NCBI RefSeq assembly: GCF_039539445.1
Contig: NZ_BAABDD010000018.1
Location: forward strand, 1-64,000
Source of the DNA: Salinactinospora qingdaonensis
GTDB taxonomy: Bacteria; Actinomycetota; Actinomycetes; Streptosporangiales; Streptosporangiaceae
Reading direction: 5' to 3'
DNA length: 64,000 bases
Part shown: one piece after another, positions 18,392-27,321 of the stretch
How the letters are laid out: the number at the start of each line of letters is the position of its first letter
Position numbering within the stretch: the stretch's first letter is position 1
Notes under the pieces: model-generated
Told to the model about the DNA's origin: nothing
Seen by the model: the letters and a program-made list of their open reading frames with translations, nothing else
Databases searched by the model: none
Made by a program: the position numbers and the translations under genes

Positions 18392-19591
18392 TCACCCCGG
18401 CGGGTCGGCGGGGCGGGTGACCACGGCGAGCAACCGGCGGACCTGTTCGAGGTCGACGGCCAACTCCCCCGGATTCTCGGCTGCCAGCACCACTTCCCCG
18501 GCGCGTTCGCCCGACGACCGCGCCGGGGAGACTTGCTGCCCCGGCGCAACGGTTACGTTTGCGCTCACCACGCAGGGCTGGGCGAGAACGTCGTCGAGCC
18601 CCTCGACGGCGACGACCGTCCCCGCCGGCGCCGAGGGGAGGTAGCTCGCGGCGAACCGGACCGGAGCCTTCGGCGGTTCCGGTAGTTCCCAGCCCAGCGC
18701 CGCCCGGATAGCCATCTCGAACCAGTCCACACCGTAGGCCAACCCGAGCAGATCCATGAGGCAATCCCCCGGCGTACGTACCGCGATCTCCATCACGGCC
18801 GGCCCGCTGGGGGTGAGTTTGAACTCTAGATGGACGATGCCGGTGCGCATGCCGATCGCTTCAAGGACGGCTGGGCCCAGGTCGGCGGCGACGGCGTGAG
18901 GGGTGTCGCCGGTATCGGCCGGGGCCCAGTGGGCGACCTCGACGAAATCCGGCGGTCCCGTGGTCTCCTTCTCCGTGAGGTTGGCGCACCACACGTTCCC
19001 GTCGCAGACCAGCGCCTCCCAACTGTACTCGGGCCCCTCCACCGCCCGTTCGACCAGCAGCCGCCCCTCGCCGTCCCTACGGCGAGCCGCCTCGCGGTAG
19101 GCCGCCATGTCCGCGACGAGTTCGACTCCATCGCTGCCGGCCGAGGACAGCGGTTTGAGGACGACCGGCATTCGGGGCTCAGCCCATTCGGCGGCGTCAG
19201 CGATCCGCTCCGTCACGAGATATTCGGGTTGGCCGATACCGGAAGCGCCGAATCGCGCCCGTTGCAGTGCCTTGTTACGGGAGAGCGTGGCCGCACGCAG
19301 TGACGGGCCGGGCAGGCCGAACTCGTCGGCGACGAGCGCTGCGGCCATGACATGGGGCTCGCTGAAGGCGAGCACCCCGTCTGGCTGGCAGGCGCGCGCA
19401 GCCGTGATCGCGGCCTCGGCCCACAGTTCGTCGGAGCCGCCACGACACACAGTGACCTCGTTCGCCGCTTCTTCGATCGTGGCCGCACGCTCGGCGACCT
19501 CGACCGCGTGCACCCGCACACCGAGCCGCCGCGCGGCATCCAGGTACGGCCGTCCCGACTTGCCTACCCCGACCATCAGCAATGTCTGCAC
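18392..19591 (-). CDS. ATP-grasp ligase (amino acid/peptide ligase-like)
   Basis: 399 residues. An N-terminal Rossmann-like pre-ATP-grasp domain begins 'TLLMVGVGKSGRPYLDAARRLG'. The ATP-grasp fold follows, with 'MPVVLKPLSSAGSDGVELV' (glycine-rich ATP lid), 'LLVERAVEGPEYSWEAL', and metal-ligand region 'TGIVHLEFKLTPSGPAVMEIAVRTPGD'. The family makes amide bonds through acylphosphates (BacD-type L-amino acid ligases, carboxylases). GTG at 19591 starts the family-like sequence. It is divergent from the beta-lactam-synthetase-like operon. In tabtoxin biosynthesis an ATP-grasp ligase (TblF) joins tabtoxinine-beta-lactam to Ala/Thr and protects the producer; this gene is one of three candidates here. 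Confidence 0.85.
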   Translation of the reverse strand: MQTLLMVGVGKSGRPYLDAARRLGVRVHAVEVAERAATIEEAANEVTVCRGGSDELWAEAAITAARACQPDGVLAFSEPHVMAAALVADEFGLPGPSLRAATLSRNKALQRARFGASGIGQPEYLVTERIADAAEWAEPRMPVVLKPLSSAGSDGVELVADMAAYREAARRRDGEGRLLVERAVEGPEYSWEALVCDGNVWCANLTEKETTGPPDFVEVAHWAPADTGDTPHAVAADLGPAVLEAIGMRTGIVHLEFKLTPSGPAVMEIAVRTPGDCLMDLLGLAYGVDWFEMAIRAALGWELPEPPKAPVRFAASYLPSAPAGTVVAVEGLDDVLAQPCVVSANVTVAPGQQVSPARSSGERAGEVVLAAENPGELAVDLEQVRRLLAVVTRPADPPG

Positions 19592-20579
19592 TTGACTCTC
19601 GTCCCTTTGTGTCGCAGCTAAGAAGCGGGCTGAGCGGAATGCTCCCGGCGGCGCACCACGTCCAGAGGAAGGCAGGCCCGCGAACCGAAAACAGGAGGAA
19701 TGCACCTCCTTGGCGGAGATGCGGCGCTCCCGGTGGCAGGTGAGGAGATCTCCACCGGACTACCGCGAAAAGCTCCACGTGGTCACTTATGGTGCCATCC
19801 TCCACCTTTGCAGGGAAGCGGCCTCTTGCTTCCCGGGCGCGCGGGGTGCGGCCGTGCCGGTCTCGGCACAGCGCCTGAGTGAGCCACAGATTCGGTGTGC
19901 TTTTCGGGCCACTCTTTCCATGAATATTTCTTCCAAGCAACAGCGAGGTTACTTGAAACGATCACAAAACCGGAAACCTTCCCCCTCAAGAGCACTGCGA
20001 ACTGGGACTATTCTCCCCTTGCACCACAACCCGCGCCACCCAAACGCTGACCAGCGAAAAGCTATGTTTCACCCGTGTTGCACCGCACCCTCACATCTCC
20101 ACTCTGCGTATCTTCCAGAAAACACTGCATATCACCGGGCACCTGCGGAGCAGAATGTTTCTAAAAGGTAAAATATCGATGCCTGCCACTTGGCACTCAA
20201 AATGAACCCCACCCAGCACACGACGGAAAATCCCACCACATCGCCGCTGCAACCTTTGTTACGCCCGCACCACAAGACAATGTAGTGTGATGTACATCAC
20301 TTTGCGGTCGATATTCCCAAAATAATAAGATTCACAACGAAGCGCCATTCGGGGGAATATCACACGACACGCCTTGACCGACAAGGCGAATCAACACCAC
20401 ATTCGAAAAATCTAAAGGCATCCCGCTTTCCGAGAATAAACAAAAGCTGGGACCATTCTTTCTACCCATCTTCCAGCTCCCCCCGGTTCGTTTTCTGTTC
20501 TGTGGCGTTTTGACTGTCCGCAGCGGCGCGGCGAGCCAAGAAGGACAAGACGAAGCACGAGATACTGGGAGGTACTCAG
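19592..20579. promoter_or_regulatory. Long AT-enriched control region of the biosynthetic locus
   Basis: 988 bases between the divergent ATP-grasp gene and the AsnB-like gene, clearly lower in GC than its surroundings and without a supportable gene. It contains a CRP-like palindrome (20286-20301) directly before a plausible -35/-10 pair (TTGCGG at 20302, TAAGAT at 20326, 18-base spacer). The leader downstream to 20580 is about 240 bases long. Confidence 0.6.
20286..20301. promoter_or_regulatory. CRP/FNR-family-like site adjoining a putative promoter
   Basis: TGTGATGTACATCACT matches the TGTGA-N6-TCACA consensus at nine of ten defined positions, and its 14-base core is a perfect palindrome. 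It abuts TTGCGG (20302-20307), which stands 18 bases from TAAGAT (20326-20331). A start near 20338 would put the site centre at about -44, suitable for activation. Confidence 0.55.
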
Positions 20580-22421
20580 GTGAGTGGCCTGGTGGGGTGG
20601 ATCGATCTCCAGCGCGACCTCAGCCGACACGGCGACGTTGTCCATGCGATGACGGAGAGGATGCGCAACCGCGGTCCCGACGGCAAGGGCACCTGGCTCT
20701 CCCCCCACGCGGCGCTGGGCCACCGGGAGCTGGCGACCTCGGGCGTGCCCGCCCACGAGCAGCCCCTGTGTGTGGAGACGAACGCGGGACCGGTGACCGC
20801 CACTCACATCGGACGGTTCGACAATGCCGACGAACTCAGACGCGACATCGAAAGCGCCGGTGGCATCGTCAGGAACGGCACCGACACCGAACTTCTGCTG
20901 CACGCTTTCCTGCTCTGGGGGACCGACCTGCTCGACCGCGTCCACGGCGGCTTCGCGTTCGCCATCTGGGACGGCAGGACACGGCAACTGTTCCTGGCGC
21001 GCGACCGGCTGGGCGTCAAGCCGCTCTACTACTTCGCCTACCCCGGCGGGCTCCTCTTCGGCTCCGAGCCCAAGGCGATCATGGCCAACCCGCACTTCGA
21101 GGCACGGCTGGACCTGCACGCACTGCCCATCGTGCTACAGCCCCGACTGGCCATGCCCGGTGAGACGCCTTTGGCCGGACTGCACGAAGTGCCACCCGCA
21201 CATGTCCTCACCTACTCACAGGCGGGCCTGTCCCACCGACGCTACTGGGAGCTGACCAGCCACCCCCACCCCCACTCCTTTGAAAAGACCGCTCGCCACG
21301 TGCGAGAGCTGCTGGAAGAGATCATCGGCCGCCAGCTCAGCACGGCCGCCCCCATGGGGGCGATGCTCTCGGGCGGCATCGACTCGACCTCGGTCGCGGC
21401 ACTGGCGATGCAGGCTCTCGGACACCGCGCCCCCGACAGCGACCTGGCGACCTACTGCGTGCGGTTCGAAAACGACGCGGAACCCTTCGTCGCCACCGAA
21501 CTGCGCCCCGACGTGGACGCCCCCTACGCCTCCGCAGCCGCCGAGTTCCTCGGGACCCGCCACACCACGCTCAGCGCCACCACGCACGACCTCCTGGAGG
21601 TCATTCCCGAGACCCGCCGCGCCCGCGACCTCCCCGGCTGGGGACAGTTCGACGCATCGATGTACCTGCTCTTCCAGCGCATGCGGCGCGACTGCACGGT
21701 CGCCCTGACCGGCGAGGCCGCCGACGAGGTCTTCGGGGGGTATCCCTACTTCTTCAAGCCGGAGGTGCTCCAGCGCAACCGTTTCCCCTGGCTCGGCGAC
21801 GGCCCCAAGCTCGTCGACTTCCTCTCCCCGGAACTGACGGCCCTGGTCAAACCGGAGGAGGACGAACGCGAGCGGTACGCGCAACTGCTCGCCAGAGTGC
21901 CACGGCTCCCCGGCGAGGACGCCGAGAACGCCCGGATGCGGGAGGTGTTCTTCCTCGGCCTGGCCGGACCGCTGTCGGTGATCCTCGATCGCAAGGAGCG
22001 CATGAGCATGGCGCTCGGCCTTGACGTGCGCGTCCCCTTCTGCGACCACCGGCTGCTGGAGTACGTGTGGAACGTGCCATGGCAGCTCAAATGCACCGGT
22101 GGCGTGAAGGGACTGTTGAAGGCCGCCATGGCCGACGTGCTCCCCCAGGCCACGCTGCAACGCAAGAAGAGCGCCTACCCGCACGTACAGCATTCGGAAT
22201 ACGACCGGATGCTCATCCGCCAGGCCTCATGGATCGTCAATGACAGCCAATCCCGCCTGGCGTGGATGTTCGACACAGAACGGTTCAACGAACTGATTCG
22301 CCGGATCAGCGCCAACGAGCTGAATTCGGAGCTACCCGGCGGGTCCAACCAGGCGGGACTACTGATCCAACTCGTCGAGATGCACAACTGGGTCGACGAA
22401 TACCAGGTATCTGTGCGCTGA
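20580..22421 (+). CDS. AsnB-family amide synthetase lacking glutaminase residues; beta-lactam-synthetase-like
   Basis: 613 residues. The N-terminal Ntn domain starts Met-Ser-Gly instead of Met-Cys-Gly, so the nucleophilic cysteine is absent. The glutamine-binding 'NGEIYN' is replaced by 'IGRFDN'. The C-terminal synthetase is intact: PP-loop 'SGGIDSTS' from S264 and 'GEAADEVFGGYPYF'. Beta-lactam synthetase and carbapenam synthetase show the same pattern: no glutaminase, but ATP-dependent adenylation and intramolecular amide closure. GTG start at 20580 with GGGAGG upstream. It leads an operon that also carries DapD-, LysA- and aminotransferase-like genes, the partners of the beta-lactam synthetase TblS in tabtoxin clusters, so ring closure is the best guess. 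An ammonia- or amine-using asparagine-synthetase-like role cannot be excluded. Confidence 0.85.
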   Translation: MSGLVGWIDLQRDLSRHGDVVHAMTERMRNRGPDGKGTWLSPHAALGHRELATSGVPAHEQPLCVETNAGPVTATHIGRFDNADELRRDIESAGGIVRNGTDTELLLHAFLLWGTDLLDRVHGGFAFAIWDGRTRQLFLARDRLGVKPLYYFAYPGGLLFGSEPKAIMANPHFEARLDLHALPIVLQPRLAMPGETPLAGLHEVPPAHVLTYSQAGLSHRRYWELTSHPHPHSFEKTARHVRELLEEIIGRQLSTAAPMGAMLSGGIDSTSVAALAMQALGHRAPDSDLATYCVRFENDAEPFVATELRPDVDAPYASAAAEFLGTRHTTLSATTHDLLEVIPETRRARDLPGWGQFDASMYLLFQRMRRDCTVALTGEAADEVFGGYPYFFKPEVLQRNRFPWLGDGPKLVDFLSPELTALVKPEEDERERYAQLLARVPRLPGEDAENARMREVFFLGLAGPLSVILDRKERMSMALGLDVRVPFCDHRLLEYVWNVPWQLKCTGGVKGLLKAAMADVLPQATLQRKKSAYPHVQHSEYDRMLIRQASWIVNDSQSRLAWMFDTERFNELIRRISANELNSELPGGSNQAGLLIQLVEMHNWVDEYQVSVR

Positions 22422-22471
22422 TCCCACCAAAAGCACCTGACACATTGTAGGCAAGCCAAGGGGACGCCTTC

Positions 22472-23335
22472 ATGCTTGAGCTGGTACCTATTACCGAAAC
22501 CATCGGAACAGAAGTGCGCGGTATCGACGTCACCGATGACCTCTCGGATCGGGACTTCGAGCGGATATACCAGGCGTGGATCGACACGACGTTGCTGCTG
22601 ATCCGTGGCCAGAATATGACGCCCGAGCAGCACGTCGCATTCACCAAACGCTTCGGTGAGGTATTCACCTACACGCGCTCGCAGTTCAGCGAGAACGATC
22701 ACCCGGAAATTCTCATCCTGTCGAATATCACCCGGGACGGTAAACCGATCGGTTCCCCCTACAGCGGCCGGGTTTGGCACACCGACGGTCACTACCTCAC
22801 CCAACCCCCCGCCGGCTCCATGCTCTACGCCCGCGAAGTGCCCCCCACCGGGGGCGACACGTGGTACGCCAACATGTTCGCCGCCTACGAGGCCCTGCCC
22901 GAGGCCGTCAAGGAGCGCATCGACGACCTCAAGGTCGTGATCAGCCGAGTGCAGTCCCGCCCCTACAACTACCCCGACCGGCCGGCTCCGACCCCCGAGG
23001 AACGCGCCGAATGGATCGACGTTCCGCAACCGCTGGTGCGGGTCCACGAGGTGAGCGGGCGCAAGGCGCTCTACGCCGGCGGTAACGTCCCCTGGCGCAT
23101 CGAGGGCATGCCGGAGGAGGAGAGCGCCCCGCTGGTGACCTTCCTGCAAGAGTTCTCCGTCCAGCCGCGCTTCACCTACCGCCACAAATGGCAGGTCGGC
23201 GACATCGTCCTGTGGGACAACCGCAGCGCGATGCACCGGGCGACACCCTACGACCAGGAAAACCACCGCAGGCTGATGCATCGGACCACCATCTCGGGCC
23301 AGCAGCCCCCCTTCGGCCCCGAGGGCCTGTCGTGA
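22472..23335 (+). CDS. TauD/TfdA-family Fe(II)/2-oxoglutarate dioxygenase
   Basis: 287 residues with the complete facial triad: H103 and D105 in 'WHTDGHY' and the distal H255 in 'DNRSAMHRAT', followed by the 2-oxoglutarate arginine in 'HRRLMHRTTI'. It begins 'LELVPITETIGTEVRGIDVTDDLSDRDF', as TauD members do. The expected reaction is hydroxylation. In the tabtoxin model a dioxygenase is needed for the tertiary hydroxyl on the ring carbon, making this a TabC-like candidate. The ATG at 22472 follows AAGGGGA. Its stop overlaps the next start (GTGA). Confidence 0.92.
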   Translation: MLELVPITETIGTEVRGIDVTDDLSDRDFERIYQAWIDTTLLLIRGQNMTPEQHVAFTKRFGEVFTYTRSQFSENDHPEILILSNITRDGKPIGSPYSGRVWHTDGHYLTQPPAGSMLYAREVPPTGGDTWYANMFAAYEALPEAVKERIDDLKVVISRVQSRPYNYPDRPAPTPEERAEWIDVPQPLVRVHEVSGRKALYAGGNVPWRIEGMPEEESAPLVTFLQEFSVQPRFTYRHKWQVGDIVLWDNRSAMHRATPYDQENHRRLMHRTTISGQQPPFGPEGLS

Positions 23336-24957
23336 CCCGCCCGACGCCGCAGACCCACGACTACATCATCGTCGGCGCCGGTGCCGCGGGGTGCGTGCTG
23401 GCAGGAAGGCTCAGCGAGGACCCCTCGGTCAGCGTGCTGGTGCTGGAGGCGGGCAGTGAGCGCCGCAGTCCGCTGCTGTCCATCCCCGCCGCCGAGACGG
23501 TGCTGATGGGCAACCCCAAGTACGACTGGTGCTTCACGGCCGAGGCCGACCCCACCATCAACGGCCGCAGGGTCAGCATCCCGCGGGGGCGGTTGCTCGG
23601 CGGGTCCAACGCGATCAACGGCATGATCTTCGTGCGGGGACAGCGCGAGGACTACGACGACTGGGCGCGGATGGGCAACCCCAACTGGTCGTGGGAGGAG
23701 GTGCTGCCCTACTTCCAGAGCATGGAGCGCGCCCCCGAGACCGGTGGCCACAACCGCGGTCGCGACGGGCTGATCTCGGTGGGGCCGCCCCGCGAGCACG
23801 ACGAGCTGTGCGACGCCTTTCTCACCGCCGCGGTCCAGAGCGGCTACCGGGAAAACCCCGACTACAACTCCGGTGACCAGGAAGGCTTCGGCTACTACCA
23901 GGTCAACCACGACTCCGGGCGGCGCTCCTCGGCGGCCGGCACCTATCTCAAGCAGGCCAGGCGCCGGCCCAACCTCACCCTCGTCACCAACGCCCACGTG
24001 ACCCGGCTCCGCTTTGAGGGGACCCGCTGTGTCGGGGTGAGCTACCGGCACCGCGGAGCCGACCACGAGGCGGCCTGCGGCCGTGAGGTGATCCTCAGCG
24101 CCGGGACGGTGCAATCGCCCCAACTGCTGGAACTGTCCGGCGTCGGCTCGCCCGCGGTGCTGCGCGAGGCCGGGGTCTCGGTGGTGCACGCCCTCGACGG
24201 CGTCGGCGAGAACTTCCGCGACCACTTCGCGGCGCGGTTGAAATGGCGGGTGCGCCGGCCGATCACTTTCAACGAGCGTTCCCGCGGGATGGGGTTGGCC
24301 CGGGAGATCACTCGGTATCTCCGCACCCGCCGCGGACTGCTCAGTCTGCCCATCGCGCTGGGGTACGGCTTCGTGCGCTCCAGCGACCGTGAAACACGGC
24401 CCGACGTGCAGTTCCACTTCGCGCCGGCCAGCTATGGCGAGGGGGCGAGCAGGCGGCTCGACACCGCCCCCGGGATGACGCTGGGTGTGTACCCGCTGCG
24501 GCCGGAGTCGCGCGGTTGCGTGCACATCCGCTCGCGGGACCCGTTCCAAGCTCCCGCGATCCGTCCGAGGTTCCTGGAGTCCGAGGCCGATCAGGCCAGG
24601 CTGCTGGCGGGAATCCGCATCGCGCGCCGCATCGTCGAGGCTCCCAGTCTCAGCGACTACCGGGCATTCGAGCTGTCCCCCGGCGAAAAGGTGCGCTCCG
24701 ACGAGGAGCTGCTGGCCTACGCCCGCGCCCGCGGCGACACCTCCTACCACCCCGCAGGCACGTGCCGGATGGGCGAGGACTCCATGGCCGTGGTCGACCA
24801 GCGGCTGCGCGTCCACGGCGTCCGCGGCCTGCGGGTCGTCGACGCGTCCGTCATGCCCACCATCGTCTCGGGAAACACCAACGCGGCGAGCCTCATGATC
24901 GGCGAAAAAGGGGCCGCGATGATCGTGGAGGATCAATGGCAGCACTCCCATAACTGA
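23332..24957 (+). CDS. GMC-family FAD oxidoreductase (choline dehydrogenase-like)
   Basis: 541 residues. N-terminal dinucleotide-binding motif 'YIIVGAGAAGCVLAGRLSED', the family signature 'GRLLGGSNAINGMIFVRGQREDYDDWA', and C-terminal catalytic motifs 'DTSYHPAGTCRMG' (His base) and 'RVVDASVMPTIVSGNTNAASLMIGEKGA' show a complete alcohol dehydrogenase/oxidase. I start at the GTG at 23332, which overlaps the preceding stop and begins just before the FAD motif. In a pathway that adds a one-carbon unit and later needs a carboxylate for beta-lactam closure, a GMC enzyme could oxidise a hydroxymethyl group; this is inference. Confidence 0.93.
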   Translation: MTRPTPQTHDYIIVGAGAAGCVLAGRLSEDPSVSVLVLEAGSERRSPLLSIPAAETVLMGNPKYDWCFTAEADPTINGRRVSIPRGRLLGGSNAINGMIFVRGQREDYDDWARMGNPNWSWEEVLPYFQSMERAPETGGHNRGRDGLISVGPPREHDELCDAFLTAAVQSGYRENPDYNSGDQEGFGYYQVNHDSGRRSSAAGTYLKQARRRPNLTLVTNAHVTRLRFEGTRCVGVSYRHRGADHEAACGREVILSAGTVQSPQLLELSGVGSPAVLREAGVSVVHALDGVGENFRDHFAARLKWRVRRPITFNERSRGMGLAREITRYLRTRRGLLSLPIALGYGFVRSSDRETRPDVQFHFAPASYGEGASRRLDTAPGMTLGVYPLRPESRGCVHIRSRDPFQAPAIRPRFLESEADQARLLAGIRIARRIVEAPSLSDYRAFELSPGEKVRSDEELLAYARARGDTSYHPAGTCRMGEDSMAVVDQRLRVHGVRGLRVVDASVMPTIVSGNTNAASLMIGEKGAAMIVEDQWQHSHN

Positions 24958-25184
24958 CAGAAAAGCCCTGAGCCGGTGACTACGACGGACTGACACTCGA
25001 AATGAGAATTCCCCTACCGGTTCGGTCCGTACAACCGCACTCACTCGTTTCACTCCCTGAAAATCATTCACCCACCTCCAGTCGAACAGCTCGTAGAAAC
25101 TCCCAGACCTTTCCGGTCCCGCCTCGTAAAAGCGGGAGGACCACGACCCGCTGACTTACCGGTAGAGCTTTTTCGAGATGGGAA
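24958..25184 (+). promoter_or_regulatory. Gap within the operon with a small stem-loop
   Basis: 227 bases separate two rightward genes. A TCCCGC / GCGGGA stem with nine-base loop lies at 25117-25137. This could be an internal promoter region or processing site; no clear promoter hexamers are visible. Confidence 0.35.
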
Positions 25185-26573
25185 ATGCAAATGTCTGAAC
25201 AGCTCACAGCCGACCGTTTCGACTACGAACGCAACCTCAGCAAGGCGGGCTCGTACCGCGACCACCGCAGCGCCTTCTGGCCCCCCGACGACAGATACGA
25301 GATCTCCTGCCTTCCTCTCGCCGGCACCACCCCCGCTTTGGGCGAGGGGTTCCTGCGCGGCCTCGCCGAGCTGAAGTCGGTGATCGAGGCGGAGTGGCGA
25401 GATGTCAAGGAGAACGGGCTGCGCGTCCGGCGGCGCCTCAACACCCCAGAGCCTGTCGCCAAAGTGATGCGCGACATCGGTGAGCACCTGCCCAGCGAAG
25501 CCGACCGTCGAGCGATCACCTTGCGGGCGAGCGCCATCGAGGACGGCTACACCGACGACATCCTGCAAGAGCTGGGCAAGCTGGAAGAAGAGCACACCAT
25601 CGTCGTCGGCCAGATCTCGACCTGGTACGGCAAGCAGGTCAAAGGGCTGCCCACCGCCTTCGCCTGCCGGCGCGACCAGTGGCGCCAGGACATGGTCAAC
25701 GCGGCCCTCAACGAGCGCGAGGAGGTCGAGAACTACCTGCGCAGCCTCCACGCCGACCTGCGTCTGGGCGACCTGCCGGTGTTCGGGGCGGCGCAACTGT
25801 TCTACATGGCGGGGGAAGGCGACCTCCACCCCAAGCACATCGCCTACTTTCTGCCCGAAGACGAGGGCGTGAAGCACTCACCCTTCAAAAAGACCTACTA
25901 CTTCGGCAACACCCACCGGGCGCTGCTGGACACCGTCTCGGCGCCGCTGGCCGACCGGTTCGTGGCGCTGGACACCGGCTTCGATCCGGCCGACAAGCGC
26001 TTCGCCGCCATCCCCACCCTGGGGGTGCTCAGCCACGAGCTGGGCCATTTCGTCCACCGCCCCGCCACGAACTTCAAGGAGCTCAACGAGATCAACCGGT
26101 GGGCGTCGGTGGTCCTCCAGGAGGTCACGGCCGACGTCTTCGGCATCCTGATCCTGGCCGACGTGTGGGCGCAACGCTTCGGCATCGCCCCCGAAGACGT
26201 CGTCGCCTACTACCTGGCGGAGTGCCTGCGCTACACCGACCGCGGCCTTGGCCACTTCCCCGACAGCGACGGCATGTTCCTGCAACTGTCCTACTTCGTG
26301 CAGGTGGGGGCCCTCGCGCTGGAGCGCGACAACGGAGTTCGGCTGGTCGGCGAGGCCCAGACCGTCCTGGCCGGACTGCGCTCGCTGGCGCGGGTCCTGG
26401 CCGACGCCCTGCTCGCCGGGCGGGGAGAGCCGGCCGCCGCGCTCCACCGCTCCTATGGCCCGGCCACCCCCGAGCCGCTACAGCCGCTGGTCGACGAACT
26501 GCGCCGGCGCCCCTTCACATCCGTCGAGTACACCCAAGACCACCTTTACACCCCCGCCAGCCACGCTGCCTGA
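25185..26573 (+). CDS. Putative zinc metallopeptidase-fold protein (HELGH)
   Basis: 462 residues. The centre holds a gluzincin-like zinc site: 'GVLSHELGHFVH' (H284, E285, H288) and a downstream glutamate E313 in 'LQEVTADVFG', 25 residues after the HExxH, as in thermolysin-type enzymes. The N-terminal 230 residues are helical and unfamiliar. There is no signal peptide, so it should act in the cytoplasm. I cannot name a family. In this position it may process a peptide or acyl intermediate, or be a non-proteolytic metalloenzyme of the pathway. Two in-frame ATGs (25185 and 25191) are equally possible starts. Confidence 0.72.
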   Translation: MQMSEQLTADRFDYERNLSKAGSYRDHRSAFWPPDDRYEISCLPLAGTTPALGEGFLRGLAELKSVIEAEWRDVKENGLRVRRRLNTPEPVAKVMRDIGEHLPSEADRRAITLRASAIEDGYTDDILQELGKLEEEHTIVVGQISTWYGKQVKGLPTAFACRRDQWRQDMVNAALNEREEVENYLRSLHADLRLGDLPVFGAAQLFYMAGEGDLHPKHIAYFLPEDEGVKHSPFKKTYYFGNTHRALLDTVSAPLADRFVALDTGFDPADKRFAAIPTLGVLSHELGHFVHRPATNFKELNEINRWASVVLQEVTADVFGILILADVWAQRFGIAPEDVVAYYLAECLRYTDRGLGHFPDSDGMFLQLSYFVQVGALALERDNGVRLVGEAQTVLAGLRSLARVLADALLAGRGEPAAALHRSYGPATPEPLQPLVDELRRRPFTSVEYTQDHLYTPASHAA

Positions 26574-26585
26574 CCGAAGTTGAGC

Positions 26586-27281
26586 ATGGTGAAGACGAAA
26601 CAGAACTTGGACCGTGTCCACGATTTCTACACCTCGCGGCGCTCCATGGGACAGGTCGAAGCGAGTATCTACGACATTTGGGAGAAGGGCGGAGCGTTCA
26701 ACGACTCCATCACCCCTTCCACCTACGTCCCCGAGTACCGCTCGCACATGGTGCTCAAGCTCCTGTCACTGTCGCCTGCCGGAGCCGACATCTTCTCGCT
26801 GGGCTGCGGCAACGGTTTCGTGGAAGGCGACCTGGCCGGTCTTGACCGGCGGGTGCGCGCCATCGACTGCAACGAGGAGGCCATCGAACTCACCCGCAAG
26901 AAGGGGGTCGATGCCTTCACCGCCGACTACTACGCGCTGCTGCCCGCCGACCTCGCCGGGGCCGACGTGATCTACGCCGACGGGTTCTTCGGTCACCTGT
27001 TCAACGTCGAGGAGGAGATCGAGCCGGCCCTGAACAAGCTGCGGAGCCTGGAGCTGAAGTCGGGGGCGCACCTAGTGATCTCCAACGACGCGCCTCGGGA
27101 CCAGCAAGCCCCCTTCGCCCCCCACGAACGTGTCGAGGACTTCTGGTTCCTCGCCAAGGACTACGTGGCGCAACGTCTGACCTCGTGGGGGTTTGTGCCC
27201 ATGGAGAGCTACTACTTCCCGTACCTGCGTCCCATCAGCGGGATGCGCAACCGCACCGTCTGCGTCGCCCGCGTGCCCTAG
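26586..27281 (+). CDS. Class I SAM-dependent methyltransferase
   Basis: 231 residues. Motif I is 'IFSLGCGNGFVEGDL', followed by an acidic residue at the second strand end ('VRAIDCNEEAIEL') and motif II-like 'GADVIYADGFFGHLF'. The N-terminal about 60 residues probably form a substrate lid. I prefer the ATG at 26586; a TTG at 26580 is also open. Published labelling, as I remember it, derives the beta-lactam carbonyl carbon of tabtoxinine from a one-carbon donor. A methyltransferase directly before the LysA/DapD pair would fit that step and may correspond to TblA, also about 230 residues; this correspondence is from memory and unverified. Confidence 0.82.
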   Translation: MVKTKQNLDRVHDFYTSRRSMGQVEASIYDIWEKGGAFNDSITPSTYVPEYRSHMVLKLLSLSPAGADIFSLGCGNGFVEGDLAGLDRRVRAIDCNEEAIELTRKKGVDAFTADYYALLPADLAGADVIYADGFFGHLFNVEEEIEPALNKLRSLELKSGAHLVISNDAPRDQQAPFAPHERVEDFWFLAKDYVAQRLTSWGFVPMESYYFPYLRPISGMRNRTVCVARVP

Positions 27282-27321
27282 CCACCTTGCCGGGAACCCG
27301 CTGTAGAGAAGAGGGGGAGAG

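Noticed and set aside
23248..25071. Long open frame on the minus strand (about 600 codons) opposite the GMC oxidoreductase gene
   Set aside because: Antisense shadow caused by GC-rich third positions; its translation is low-complexity and the plus strand encodes a complete, motif-bearing enzyme.
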